Assembly: GCA_019828595.1 (NCBI GenBank)
Contig: JAHQRK010000007.1
Span: 310,001 to 374,000, forward strand
Direction: 5' to 3'
Length of the DNA stretch: 64,000 nucleotides
Origin: Aphanomyces cochlioides
Taxonomy: Eukaryota > Oomycota > Saprolegniomycetes > Saprolegniales > Verrucalvaceae
Part shown: piece by piece, positions 21,701 through 31,918 of the stretch
Position numbering within the stretch: position 1 is the first letter of the stretch
Layout of the letters: every line of letters starts with the position of its first letter
Position numbers and translations under genes: made by a program
Notes under the pieces: model-generated
The model's database searches: none
The model's input: only the letters and a program-made list of their open reading frames with translations
Told to the model about the DNA's origin: nothing

Positions 21701-23296
21701 GGTCAGCTTGATTTTCACGACAAATTGTCTCGAATCTGTCGTGCTGGAGAATATTGTCGAGCCATCAGAGGAAGAAATGCAAAACACTTCGTATGATCCT
21801 CATTTTAGCAGATTTGCCATGTGCCGCCGCATCATTCGAGACAACCACGCATTAATGAACTATCAAAGTGCTCACACGAATGATCTTGTAATGGACTGGT
21901 ACAAAGCTTATGGGATTCCTCTCGTTCGTCTCGAGTTTGACACGATTAAGGAAGCTCGTCATCGCGCAGCCCTCCTTCTTGTCAAGACTTACGACGCCAG
22001 ACACAAAAACTACGCCAGGCTCTACACGTATGGAATGTTACGATATCTTTGGCTCAATAAACCCGTGAGTCCGTCATGCTAAATTGCTTTCTCACAATTC
22101 GTAGGGTGTCACAAAGCAAGGTCACATTTTTAGCCAGGACTGGCGTCGCATGCGACTAGACATTCCATGCAAATGGGGATGCAACCACGACTTGTACACT
22201 CATCAAGACTCCGACATGGAGCAAATACTTGAACGCGAAAGTAATAATCACCGCTCATTCACCGTGCCTGGATCTTCAGAAGTGTTTTTACCCAGCGATG
22301 TCACAGCGACATCCTCATTGCACAGTCAACTGTTCTCGGAGGACAAAGAAGGCCCTGAGTCAGCTGCTAGTCCAACAGTGTCTTTGATTGTTCAACACCT
22401 TTCAGTCCAAAGTGACTACAACATTTCTGTCGAGCTCCGATCCCTCAAGCAACAACAAGCAGACACAACGCGACACGAATCCGAAGTAATTGAATCCAAG
22501 TTGATTCATGCAAGACACAATACTATGCGAGCCAAGCAAGCGCTCGTTGCTTCCCAACCCATTCCAAAGCCTCCTCCCATGACACCCAACACTGTATGCA
22601 TTTGTGTTCTTCGATGAACTGTGATGAGAATAATGGTAGGTGATTGCCAAGAATCGCAAGGAAAAATTCAAAGACAAGTTACAAGCAGTGGAAGATGCAA
22701 TCCATGCTGATGAGCTTGGAGAAGCTCGTGCTGAAAGCATCCTCCATCGAATGCGTCTCGCTGAACGCGCTCATCGAGCTGTCATGGTGGAAAAAACCCT
22801 CAAAGCTCGCGAGAATGCAGCCAAAATCGCAAGCCACAAGATAAAAATCGACGTGCAATTGCAACGTGCCACGTACGAACAGACGCAACTTCTCCTCGTA
22901 AAGCAACAACGAAAAGCTGTCGAAGCTGCCTTATCGACACGAAAAAAAGCCCAACGCCAATTTGCCAAGCACTTCGGACAAAAAGCTGTTGGTTTGATGC
23001 GTTGCAATGCGCGTGATCGAGATCAAGACCGAGCGGTGACCGAATTCCAACGACCTCTTGAAGAAATCCAATTTACCAAGTTGAAAGAGCGTCAGGTCGA
23101 AGAAAGCATTCGAGCAAAGCGAGCGGAAACATTGATTGCCAAACAAAAGCATCGAATCATCAAGACGATGGAAATCCAAGCAGCATTAGATCTTCAAGAA
23201 GACCAAGAGTACCAGCGCCTCGAAGACATTCAAGCACGCATCGCTCAAGAGCATAAAGTGAGGCATCTTCTCCACTCTGCCCATCCAGAATTGTGA
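18762..23296 (+). CDS. LRR, IQ-motif and coiled-coil protein (LRRIQ3-like)
   Basis: Eleven exons: 18762-19553, 19596-19659, 19699-19852, 19895-20033, 20071-20370, 20416-20630, 20674-21225, 21268-21658, 21702-22064, 22105-22593 and 22640-23296, giving 1371 residues with every junction in phase. An acidic N-terminus precedes an LRR block (about residues 165-264: LVALYIQRNAIDSLDAV, LRILNVAANALEKLP, LVALDISDNRLHKW). IQ calmodulin-binding motifs follow (VIVVQRFFRGYHSRKRR, AARLIQRVFRGSRLR, AATTIQSAYRSYKSRC). The last 200 residues are a long Lys/Arg/Glu coiled coil. Vertebrate LRRIQ3-type proteins share this order; a flagellar or cytoskeletal role is inference. The 3' end may instead splice at 23259 (GTGAGG) into a short alternative tail. 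Confidence 0.75.
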
Positions 23297-23584
23297 AGCC
23301 ATTAAGGTACAAAGTCTTCGTAATCTTCCGTAATTTGTCGCTAGATAGTCAAAGATCCACCATAATGGACAAGCATTTACAACCGATGCCCTCATCTCTT
23401 CTAGTCAAAACCCTGTGCAGCTGTACTGTGCTTGAGCACACTTCTTCCTATGCTCTTTGTTTTCTCCTTTGGTTGTCGACACTCAGTCGCGTTGTGTTTC
23501 CCATCGCACCAAAAACTATGTTGACCAATGCAACTTTTATGAGCGACGGATGAAGACAATGCATGTCTGAGCACACGATTGAAC

Positions 23585-24944
23585 ATGCGCAACCGAAGCC
23601 TTGTGAATTTGATCAGTGATACCGTCACCCAGCCATGCGCTCGCATGCGTCAGGCGATGACCACAGCACTTGTCGGCGATGATGTGCATGGGACCGACCC
23701 AACGGTGCGTGAGTTGCAACGCGAAGCAGCCCAGCTCCTAGGCAAACCGGCAGCTCTCTTTGTACCCTCGTTTGTGTGATCTTTTGTGCTTTCTTCTTAC
23801 ATGAAGGGATGTAGAGGCACGATGGGCAACTTGATTTCGGTTGGTGTGCATTGTAACCGAGGGGATGAAGTCATAATGGGCAACAAGTCGCATGTATTCA
23901 AGTATGAAGGCGGTGGAGCAAGTGGTTCGTTCCATGTCTTTCCATCTCAGCATCTCAATGCAACTATGATAGCATTCCTTGGTGTGAGCATGCACACAAT
24001 TCCAAATCAAGCAGACGGTAGCTTGCTACTCGAAGACATCGAAGCTGCCATTCGTGAAGACGATCCTCATTTTCCTCGGTACGTCTTGAAAATGAGCTCT
24101 AAGGTGAAAACAACTGCAGCTCCCAGCTTGTGGTTATCGAGAATACTCACAATACTTGTGGCGGCCGTGTCGTGCCAACCGAGACGGTTCAGTCAATCTC
24201 TGCCTTGTGTGAACGTCGCGGATTGAAATTGCACGTTGACGGTATGCACTACAGTCCCGAATGGCCAGCTAACTCTAGCTAGGTGCTCGTCTTGCAAATG
24301 CTAGCGTATACTTAGGTCAGTCTCTCGCCGAACTTCTTGCCCCAGTCGATACAGTATCCCTGTGTCTGAGCAAGGGGCTTGGGGCACCTGTGGGGTCCAT
24401 CATTGCAGGCTCGGAAGATTTCATCTATCAAGTACGGTCTCGAATATGTGTTTTTATGATTAACTCCTCATGTAGGCTAAGAGATTGCGCAAGGCTTTCG
24501 GAGGTGGAATGCGTCAAGCAGGCATTTTAGCAGCGGCGGGCCTCATTGCATTGGATAACATTGGCCGCTTGGCTGTCGACCATGACAATGCCCAACGTTT
24601 GGCGAATGGATTGGTATTCAATGCGAAAAAACATGAACCTCATGCATATTGCAGGCAAAAATTCCTGGCGTCCTCATAGATGTTGACACTGTGGAAACAA
24701 ACCTCGTCTACTTTTCGATTGATCCCGCGGCAATGTCCATGAACGACTTTCTTTCGCATCTTGAAGAAGAATACGGAGTTCAACTGGGCGGTACCTATTC
24801 AAAATTGCTTGAAACCTTAAAATTACTTTAGGTGGCTACGGCATGGGTGGCAATCAAATTCGTGCAGCACTGCATCTGGACGTGAGCGAAGAAGATGTTG
24901 TCTACGCCCTGCAGTCGATCAAGAACGTCTTGACTGCTCAATAG
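23585..24944 (+). CDS. Low-specificity L-threonine aldolase
   Basis: Seven exons: 23585-23769, 23815-24078, 24120-24241, 24283-24431, 24476-24613, 24655-24790 and 24832-24944, total 368 residues. The PLP-dependent fold-type I enzyme cleaves L-threonine/allo-threonine to glycine and acetaldehyde. Family signatures are in order: [10 protein letters not shown] near the N-terminus, [25 protein letters not shown] (joined across intron 1), [35 protein letters not shown] (Asp and Arg for PLP, across intron 3) and [14 protein letters not shown] with the PLP lysine at about residue 221. The enzyme appears complete. No targeting peptide is visible. The ATG at 23585 is the first in frame after the exon opens. 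Confidence 0.9.
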
Positions 24945-25139
24945 TTGCAGAATCGATTGATCTCAGTAACCAACCTCTTTTGTCCTTTTTGGCGTTCCCA
25001 TCCGTGGATGTTGTCTCAAGTCTTCTCAACATTTTTGCAAGGTCCAGTTGTCAAAGCAAATTTTCTCAAAACCTCAAGCATCATGCGGTGCATCAAAGAG
25101 CGTTTCAAGGCTGGCAACTTTCAACGAAAGACGTGATCT

Positions 25140-25520
25140 TCAAAGTTGAAATCTCCAATCGCGTCGATCTTGGGAAGGCCACGGCTTCTGATTTGCGAGG
25201 CATCTCAGCGATGCACGTGCACGAATCATAAGGGAGGGGGGGTCACTTCCCTCAGGATGATTTGTTGTCATCGCAACAACAAATACTAGTACAATGATCA
25301 GCGAGACGATTGTTCGCGCTCGATCTTCGAAACCCTTCCACCCAATTCCCCGAAACAAAATCGCATTGGTGATCTTGACTCCAAATATCCACGAGTGGTC
25401 CTGTTGACAACTGCAGTCCAACTCGTCGTCTCCACACTTCCCCACGTCCGACCACACCACGGTCGCTAAAGTCCATATGCCAACGACAACTAAAAGCACC
25501 ACTCGTGACCAAAGTTTCAT
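25140..25520 (-). CDS. Small two-helix membrane protein, unrecognised
   Basis: About 126 residues from the ATG at 25520 (alternative in-frame ATGs at 25535 and 25616). A hydrophobic segment near the start (RVVLLVVVGIWTLATVVW) could be a signal anchor. It is followed by a short loop with three Cys (KCGDDELDCSCQQDH) and a second membrane helix (TIVSLIIVLVFVVAM), then a basic Arg-rich tail. No family is recognised. It is convergent with the threonine aldolase gene and divergent from the HSF gene. Confidence 0.5.
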   Translation of the reverse strand: MKLWSRVVLLVVVGIWTLATVVWSDVGKCGDDELDCSCQQDHSWIFGVKITNAILFRGIGWKGFEDRARTIVSLIIVLVFVVAMTTNHPEGSDPPSLMIRARASLRCLANQKPWPSQDRRDWRFQL

Positions 25521-25918
25521 TATCTCATACTCCATCTCCGTAAATCCCCTCTTGAACCCTCTCGGGCTCACACAAAACAGCAAGGGCAACTCGATCACTG
25601 GATTTATCCGCGGCATCCATTTCACTCCGTGACAGGATCCAATAATCGCACCCGTTTCCCTCCCCCTTGATAATTCTCAACCATTTCTTCCCATGTCATT
25701 CCTATGCATTCGCCCCCCCAGCTCGGAATTGCGCTTTCCTCCATCGCTCTCTTTCTATCCACAGTGCGTCGACAACTCTCAACTTCGAAGGCCGTCCACG
25801 ACGAGTCCCGTAGAAAGTGCCACCTGCGGGTGTTTGGTTGTCTGATTTCTGTTCTGTCCAATCATATGACAGCAAGGACGTTCGGTTTCCAAGTGGTCTT
25901 GGCTCATCTTGGTTGTTC
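25521..25918. other. Divergent upstream region of the small membrane protein and HSF genes
   Basis: About 400 bases. The HSF frame stays open upstream to 25817, but a cleaner start lies at 25919. No recognisable promoter element or heat-shock element array (nGAAn repeats) was found. Confidence 0.35.
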
Positions 25919-26773
25919 ATGGCCGTCGCGCCGTCGTCCGAGAATGGAGCGATGGCGCAGTTCATTCGGAAGCTCTACTTCCTCCTGGAGAAGAGATCGT
26001 CGCGGGAAGTCGTCGGCTGGGCGAAAGACGGACTCTCCTTCGTGGTCTACAACCCCAGACTGTTTGCCACGACAATCCTGCCCGAGTTCTTTGCCCATCG
26101 CAAGTGGTCCAGATTCGTGACGGAACTCTCGCGCTATGGCTTCCATGAATGCAAACAAGTCGCTGCTCCGTCGGCAGATGCAGTCGAATACTCACACATT
26201 GACTTTCAACGCGGAAATGTCAAAGCTCTCAAACGAATTCAAGTCCGACGGAAACGAGAACTTGAACCACACCGACGAGCTGTCGTAGACGAGATTGAAG
26301 AAACGATCCTCGGTATTAAGCGACAGATCGTACGAGAGACACAATCGGCCCACGAGGTTGCCGACTATTTGAGCGGTGTCTTTGACGAACCAACACAAAT
26401 CACTTGCATGCCCTCACGAACTCAGTTAACGCCTCCTCCACTGCCGCTTGATCCACCCCGACCTCGACTTCCGCCGCCGCAACTTCTAGATCCACCACGA
26501 CCAAGACTTATACTACCGCCTCCAGAGACTGAAGTTGTTCACGAGCTTTTGCCCAGTGACGATTACATTGCGGATATGCTGCCATCAATGTCCATGCACC
26601 CAAATGCGATGGAAACAACAGGTTATTCTGCATGGCTCCCCAATGATCCACGTTTCTCTGGCTCCCCAAACGACCATGTTGAGTTGGATGCGTCGACCTT
26701 TGAGCTGCTCGACTCTTTTTTATCAGCAAGGCCAGCGTCGCCTTCCTCCATGGCCATCACTTCCCTGTGGTGA
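25919..26773 (+). CDS. Heat-shock-factor-type DNA-binding protein
   Basis: A single-exon protein of 284 residues from the ATG at 25919. The HSF-type winged-helix domain is at about residues 15-110: FIRKLYFLLEKRSSREVVGW, FVVYNPRLFATTILPEFFAH, KWSRFVTELSRYGFHECKQ and YSHIDFQRGN. A basic and then helical stretch follows (RIQVRRKRELEPHRR, VVDEIEETILGIKRQIVRE), where HSFs normally trimerise. Next is a proline-rich block with a repeated LDPPRPRL-x-PPP unit (about residues 180-205) and a short acidic activation-like tail. HSF expansions are common in oomycetes, so the target genes cannot be inferred. Confidence 0.85.
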   Translation: MAVAPSSENGAMAQFIRKLYFLLEKRSSREVVGWAKDGLSFVVYNPRLFATTILPEFFAHRKWSRFVTELSRYGFHECKQVAAPSADAVEYSHIDFQRGNVKALKRIQVRRKRELEPHRRAVVDEIEETILGIKRQIVRETQSAHEVADYLSGVFDEPTQITCMPSRTQLTPPPLPLDPPRPRLPPPQLLDPPRPRLILPPPETEVVHELLPSDDYIADMLPSMSMHPNAMETTGYSAWLPNDPRFSGSPNDHVELDASTFELLDSFLSARPASPSSMAITSLW

Positions 26774-26904
26774 TCTACAGCCTATTCAGATATATTTATT
26801 AAATCAAGCGTGATATCCCGCCCGCGATCCTCTTCATGCCCTCGATGTCTTCTTCGTGTCCTCTATGGCTCCAGCTTGTTCTCACTGCATTTTCCAATTT
26901 TCTC

Positions 26905-26955
26905 TGTAAACCCTAGACCCCTTAACCCCTGCACCCCTTAAGGCTAAACCCCAGG
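26905..26955 (+). repeat. Interstitial telomere-like CCCTAA-type stretch
   Basis: A degenerate run with AAACCCTAGACCCC, TTAACCCC, CACCCCTTAAGG and TAAACCCC resembles broken CCCTAAA telomere units. It is only about 50 bases long and could be coincidence. Confidence 0.3.
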
Positions 26956-27011
26956 AGGTAATTATCCGGTTGTTCCGGATACACATTGATTGGACTTGTG
27001 TTTGCCGCGCG

Positions 27012-28064
27012 ATGGAACCGCTAGTCGTTGGCGTGAAGGGCTGCTTGGAAGATCTGCGCTTCATTGAAGAGAAGAACCAACGGCATGAGTTTAAGCCTGG
27101 ATTCTGGCAGCAGAACGCCGATTTCACGCTTGGCCGAGATGTCCTCATTGCGGTAAGCGAGAGAACGACCTGAAAATAGGCTCACGAACACGAGCAGGCA
27201 GCAGGATCGATTTCCAACCAAGTGACCAAGTTTTCGCTCGTGATGGGCAAAGAAGAAGTGCCAAAAGAAGCGCTTAGTGTGTGCCAAGCCTTGTACGAGC
27301 CATGCCAACAGCTCATGTCTGCGTTGAAGGTGTCTGTCTTGGCTGGAGCTGGCTACGCGTTGACCAAAGAGCTCAGCCAAAGCACGCATCGCATTCTCGT
27401 CAATATCCTCGAGCTTTCCAACCGCATGCAGCACAAAGATTTCGCCCGCATGCCGGAATTCACAGGACGTATTTGGGACGCATGTACACTCATGGACAGC
27501 ATTTCCAAGTCGAATTTGATTGCCACGAAGCGACTCATGCTCCAAACCGTCTCGGTGCTCAACGACACAGTCCAAGAACTCGAACAAGCGCTTGCCGAAT
27601 CCTCTGCCCAGTCCGAAGCGACCGAAGTCGACGTCGAGCTCCAAGACGATCTTGATTTCGACATGGACGCTTCATTGACACCGCAAGAAGTCAAGCAGCT
27701 CACGCTCTCCATCGACGTGCTCAAGATGACCCAAGCGATTGCCAAGAAGGGCGTTCTCGCACTCAACTCAACGGTGTCCGCCGACGGCCAAGACGGATTT
27801 GTACAATGGGGCGGCGCGTTCCCAGTCGTGTACGATGCGATCCAGACCGCCGTCGTCGACATGGGCGCCGACTTGACTCCTCCGTTTGAAGCACAAATTG
27901 TAGCGAGCCATATTTCAGTGCTGGAGAAAATTGGTAGCGACTGCCTGCGGCATCTCCTCGACCAGCCTGGCATTGCGTCGACGGCAGATCTACACAAAGG
28001 TCTCAAGGCCTTCCAAGACAAAGTCCAAGCATGTCTTGCTGCTCTCCATGAAGAAACCGAATAA
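27012..28064 (+). CDS. Cyclin-D1-binding protein 1 / GCIP-like protein
   Basis: Two exons, 27012-27152 and 27198-28064, total 335 residues. The helical-bundle architecture of the CCNDBP1/GCIP family (also related to the talin/vinculin-like bundles) is seen as long amphipathic helices: VTKFSLVMGKEEVPKEAL, YEPCQQLMSALKVSVLAGAG, TKELSQSTHRILVNILELSN, GRIWDACTLMDSISKSN and TKRLMLQTVSVLNDTVQELE. An acidic linker (about residues 195-215) precedes the C-terminal bundle (LKMTQAIAKKGVLALNS). The animal protein binds cyclin D and helix-loop-helix factors. In this organism the role is unknown. Family call by motif memory. Confidence 0.65.
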
Positions 28065-28194
28065 ACCTCCGTGTATTTACTCCATGACTTCGACTTGTCT
28101 CCTAGACGACCATCGCTGGAGCATCCTCTTGCTGAAACTGCTCGTGGCCAAATTTGAATCGTGGAGGATAAAAACCAATTTGGTCTCACTCGCC

Positions 28195-29556
28195 ATGCGG
28201 GAAAGCGATCCACTCACGCAATACCTCGACGTCGTCTACGACCGACGGGAGGCCACGACGGTGATCCTCGACACCAAGCCATTGCCGTCGCGCCAGCGTC
28301 ATTTCCACCGCCGCCCTCAGACAGCTCACCCCGCTCGACCGCCATGTCCACAACCAAATGCGCCGCCACGACCGAATCGCAAACAAAGACCACAGACCGC
28401 TCGTCCTGATATCGGACGGCGGTCGATTCCTCCGCCGGCATCAGTAGCAGTCAATGGCCCATCCAAAGCGCAGATCGCCGAGCAAAAGCACATTCGTCGA
28501 CGGCTGGATGCATTCTTGATCGGTGAAAAGCCCCATGGCCATCGCGTCTTTGTCGGCATTGCCCGCGACGACCCTGCTGAAAATCAAACGACGGGAGGCT
28601 CCGCAGCGAACGACGCAACGAATCCATACTCCAACACGCCGCTCGTCTTCCACACGCGGAAACTGCGCTCTACAAAGCAGAAACAAGCGTTCGTGTGCAA
28701 CTTCGACCCGTCAGAGCGCATGATCAACTTTAATCCCGCCTTGACTAACCAGGAGCCGGCTCCCCTCGAGGCCAAGGAAACCGGCGCCGTCGCGCATCTC
28801 AATCGCCGCTTGGATCGCCAGCTCATGACGCGCAAAGTCAGACCCGTGAGGATGTCTTGGCTCGTGTCCAAGCAGCCAAAGAACCTCGCAGCAAGTCGAT
28901 CCCAAGCCGTTTTCAACCGCAAAGGCAGCATGACGGACGGCGACAAAGCTCCCAACTCCCCACTGTCCATGAATCGACATCCATCGATCGCGACGCTCGG
29001 CGACAATCAAGCGCAACTTCTAGCCCTGGGCTCCCCGTGCGCTTCCCGATCTTCCTTGGTGGACGACGCCAGAGATGGGCTACCCCGCGCTTCCCGCGGG
29101 GATCTCCACAGTCGAAGCCGAAGTTCCATGCAGCGGAAGCTTTCAGCGGCGACCCTCAATCGAAAGGCGTCGACAGGCAGCCTCGCTAGGCATCCTTCCG
29201 CTGCAATCAGCAGTCTCTTGCGTGAAAGTCTGGCCGATGCCGAGCATCTTGGCGGCACTCTCATAACTCGTCGCGGTCCCAAGCACACTCACATCGGCAA
29301 GAAATCCACGACGGACTACCTCGAAGAGTACAACAAAGCGATCGCGGACGCGCGGTTGAAGCACCGTCCAGGTCGGGTGAGCCATCTCCGAGGCCACAAA
29401 CACGAGACTTCCACCGCCAAGATGGCAGGCGGCGACTGCTTGGAGCTCTGGAGACAGAGAACGCTCTCCGTCGGCTGGCCGTCGAGCTTTGGCGACGTCC
29501 AGAGTCACATCCCGCGGCCGCGACCCAAGTCCGCTAGTCTCTGTCGTAACCGTTGA
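28195..29556 (+). CDS. Basic, largely disordered protein of unknown function
   Basis: An open frame of 453 codons from the ATG at 28195. The N-terminal 25 residues look ordered (SDPLTQYLDVVYDRREA). Then come long stretches rich in Pro, Arg and Ser (RPQTAHPARPPCPQPNAPPR). Islands of possible conservation are AEQKHIRRRLDAFLIGEKPH, AHLNRRLDRQLMTRKV and, near the C-terminus, GKKSTTDYLEEYNKAIADAR. Multiple RKxS/SRSS sites suggest phosphorylation. There is no known domain. It lies 130 bp downstream of the CCNDBP1-like gene on the same strand. Confidence 0.6.
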   Translation: MRESDPLTQYLDVVYDRREATTVILDTKPLPSRQRHFHRRPQTAHPARPPCPQPNAPPRPNRKQRPQTARPDIGRRSIPPPASVAVNGPSKAQIAEQKHIRRRLDAFLIGEKPHGHRVFVGIARDDPAENQTTGGSAANDATNPYSNTPLVFHTRKLRSTKQKQAFVCNFDPSERMINFNPALTNQEPAPLEAKETGAVAHLNRRLDRQLMTRKVRPVRMSWLVSKQPKNLAASRSQAVFNRKGSMTDGDKAPNSPLSMNRHPSIATLGDNQAQLLALGSPCASRSSLVDDARDGLPRASRGDLHSRSRSSMQRKLSAATLNRKASTGSLARHPSAAISSLLRESLADAEHLGGTLITRRGPKHTHIGKKSTTDYLEEYNKAIADARLKHRPGRVSHLRGHKHETSTAKMAGGDCLELWRQRTLSVGWPSSFGDVQSHIPRPRPKSASLCRNR

Positions 29557-29647
29557 GGAAATATTTCTGACCGTCCATTCGTGATGGTCAAATCGCAGTG
29601 GGATCGTGTCGTCTCTGCTGTCTTTTCGCCGCCGCCGTCGCTGCGGA

Positions 29648-30255
29648 ATGAGCAAGAGTACGACCTCCCATCTCGGTCGTGACATTGCCAAGCGCCCGAT
29701 TCTCCTCGTGAACGAACTCTTCCACGTCGGCGCTCTCTGCGCGACCACTGCGTTGGCCTACGCTTACCTCCGCGTCGCTCCTGCATGGTGCCGTAGCTCC
29801 CGCCGCTTCTCCTCCGCTGACAACCTTCTGTCTGTAGGATCTTTCCCGTGTCCTGGGAAGTCGACTTTGTCTTCTTCATCGTCGTCACGTTGGGCCAGTA
29901 CATCATCTACAGGACGCGCATTGACGACATGCTCGCTCCGTTCTTCCTCCTCTGCAGCAGTTCCGTCCTCTCGACGCTCTTGAACGTCCTTCTCTACGCG
30001 GCGGCGACTGGCACGGTCGTCTGCGTCTGTTTCCTCGACATCGATCCTGAAGATGCCTTCCTAGCGTGGCTCCTCGGTCCTCGTCATGCGCACTCGTTGA
30101 TCACTCAATATCTTCCGTTCGTCTTCCATCAAGTCGCGATGCTCCTCCGTCTCGGCGGTCTCTTCTTCCTCATCTACATGGTCATCACGCTCTCTCTGCG
30201 CGTCGTTTCCCGTCCGACCGTCGTCTATGCCAAGACAACTCGCATTGTCCATTAA
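29648..30255 (+). CDS. Small multi-pass membrane protein, unrecognised
   Basis: Two exons, 29648-29787 and 29838-30255, total 185 residues. Hydrophobic segments: VNELFHVGALCATTALAYAY, VDFVFFIVVTLGQYIIY, LAPFFLLCSSSVLSTLLNVL with the adjoining AAATGTVVCVCFL, and MLLRLGGLFFLIYMVITLSL. This predicts four or five membrane passes with a short basic C-terminus (SRPTVVYAKTTRIVH). No family is recognised. It is convergent with, and only 23 bp from, the thiol dioxygenase gene. Confidence 0.6.
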
Positions 30256-30278
30256 TACATATTCGCTCATCTCTTGAC

Positions 30279-31359
30279 CTAATGGTCATGGCTCGACTTG
30301 ACCAAACGCTCTAGCACATGTAACTCATCGTCTTGGACGCCCACGATGCGATAGTCATTGCCATGACGGTGGTCACTAGAGAGAGAGAGCGCCATTGAGC
30401 CAACAACTTGATGGAGGGACGGACGTACTCGTCGTAAGGAGGCAGCATGACGTCAAAGATCGCACAGCCAATGTCGCCATCGGCCACAAGTTCATGGATG
30501 TTGTGGTGCGATGGACTCAGTTCCATCGTACACGGCGCGTCCAGCACTTTATCTCGCGTCTGTCTTGCCAAGAGCACGGCGTTTCTAGCCACGGACAAGC
30601 GCGTCAAAGCGCTGCAACAAGGAGGACGTTCTACCCGTTGGCATCAACGCTGTCGGGGTCGACGATCGAGTACGACTTGATGTGAAGTGTGCCGTACAAG
30701 CTACAGCGACGACGACAGCGTTAGCTCCACCAAGGTCACCGACGTACACGCGGGAAACGACCGACATGTGTGGATGATCATGCAGTGGAATCTTCGAATG
30801 CGGCGGCAAAATGAAGATGCTACAGAGACAAAAGTTGCCATTGAGATGGCGGCGGTCGGTCGTACCCCATCATCATCGTCTCGGAATGGGACAAGCTGAC
30901 ATAAAAGACGTCGGTGCCCATCATGTGCACATTGGCTTTGGTCGGCGCCACCATCGAGACTACAGCGAACGAATTGAGCGATGGAGAGGAGAGAGAGATA
31001 CAATGATCGAGCGTGAGGGTCTCGCAGACGTCTCGGATCGGTCCCGTGATGAGCTCAATGTGGTCGGAGGACAACGTTTCAAACTGCACGGACAACGTCG
31101 GCGGCGGCGGTTTGAGGACGCGCCGGAGCGTTCGGATCGACTGGTGATGCGCTTTGATAAGGCGGTGCACGCATGGCAACGTGTCTGTGCTGTTGGTTTG
31201 AAACAACTTGAGCGTGGTCGCATCGTTGCTGTCGTCGTCGTGGGAGGATGTCGTCGACTTGGGCGGATGTTGCGCGCGCCGGTCCTTCTCTTCGTCATGG
31301 AACGCCGCGGAGGCCGCCGCGACTTCCATGTGCCTATGGACGGTCAGGCATCTCGACAT
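30279..31359 (-). CDS. PCO/ADO-family thiol dioxygenase (cysteamine or N-terminal cysteine dioxygenase)
   Basis: Six phase-consistent exons: 31002-31359, 30866-30959, 30748-30819, 30635-30700, 30429-30611 and 30279-30375, total 289 residues. The non-haem iron cupin is clear after splicing: MMMGIFILPPHSKIPLHDHP with iron ligands His164 and His166, MSVVSRVLYGTLHIKSY, then SPSHHNIHELVADGDIGCAI with the third His at about 236, and LPPYDDHRHGNDYRIV. In plants and animals such enzymes oxidise N-terminal Cys (oxygen sensing through the N-degron pathway) or cysteamine. Intron 4 (30612-30634) would be only 23 nt; without it the conserved frame is lost. Start chosen at the first ATG (31359); the N-terminus is poorly conserved. 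Confidence 0.75.
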
Positions 31360-31569
31360 AGCGGCCAAGAGCGAAGTCTTACTCGTGTCTTTGCGCCGTT
31401 TTCTTCTTCGTGGCTGAAACTTTCCTTGTTGGTTTTATGTCCCTGGTCAGTTTGACCTGCGATAATTGGTCGCTCCTGCTAATGTGGGACGCATCCATAT
31501 GAGGACAAAGTTGGTCACATGTCTGACTTCGGCAGAGAAATGAGCAAACTTTTCGCGCCATTTTCCATT

Positions 31570-31860
31570 TTAGAACGTTCCCTCAACGGAAACAGCCTCA
31601 TGACACTCTCCCGACTCGATTGCACTGCGCGGGAGCGTCCCGATCGCCTTGGAGAGGACGGGAAATGCCGACCACACGACCGAGAATGACGTTGTCCAGT
31701 GTCCTGAATCCATCAACTCGACCGTCGCAGCAACGCTCACAGGCGTATATACGATCAAAAGCAACAACGAGCGCCTTAGCGTCAACGCGTCAACCTGCGC
31801 GCGCTCCTTCAACCGGCGACTCGACCTCCTTCCCGCATTCTTCGACAGCGACGACGACAT
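31570..31860 (-). CDS. Weak small ORF
   Basis: 96 codons from the ATG at 31860 with a basic N-terminus (MSSSLSKNAGRRSSRRLKER) and one hydrophobic stretch (LLLLIVYTPVSVAATVEL). It lies between the thiol dioxygenase and TPR genes. No family, and it may be a chance frame in GC-rich DNA. The 31360-31569 stretch also holds an open minus frame (from 31561) that could be an untranslated or extra 5' exon of the dioxygenase gene. Confidence 0.2.
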   Translation of the reverse strand: MSSSLSKNAGRRSSRRLKERAQVDALTLRRSLLLLIVYTPVSVAATVELMDSGHWTTSFSVVWSAFPVLSKAIGTLPRSAIESGECHEAVSVEGTF

Positions 31861-31918
31861 GCTACAAGATTGACAAAGTTGACGGCTAGGGAGGAACGAC
31901 AGCGATCGATTCAAAGTT

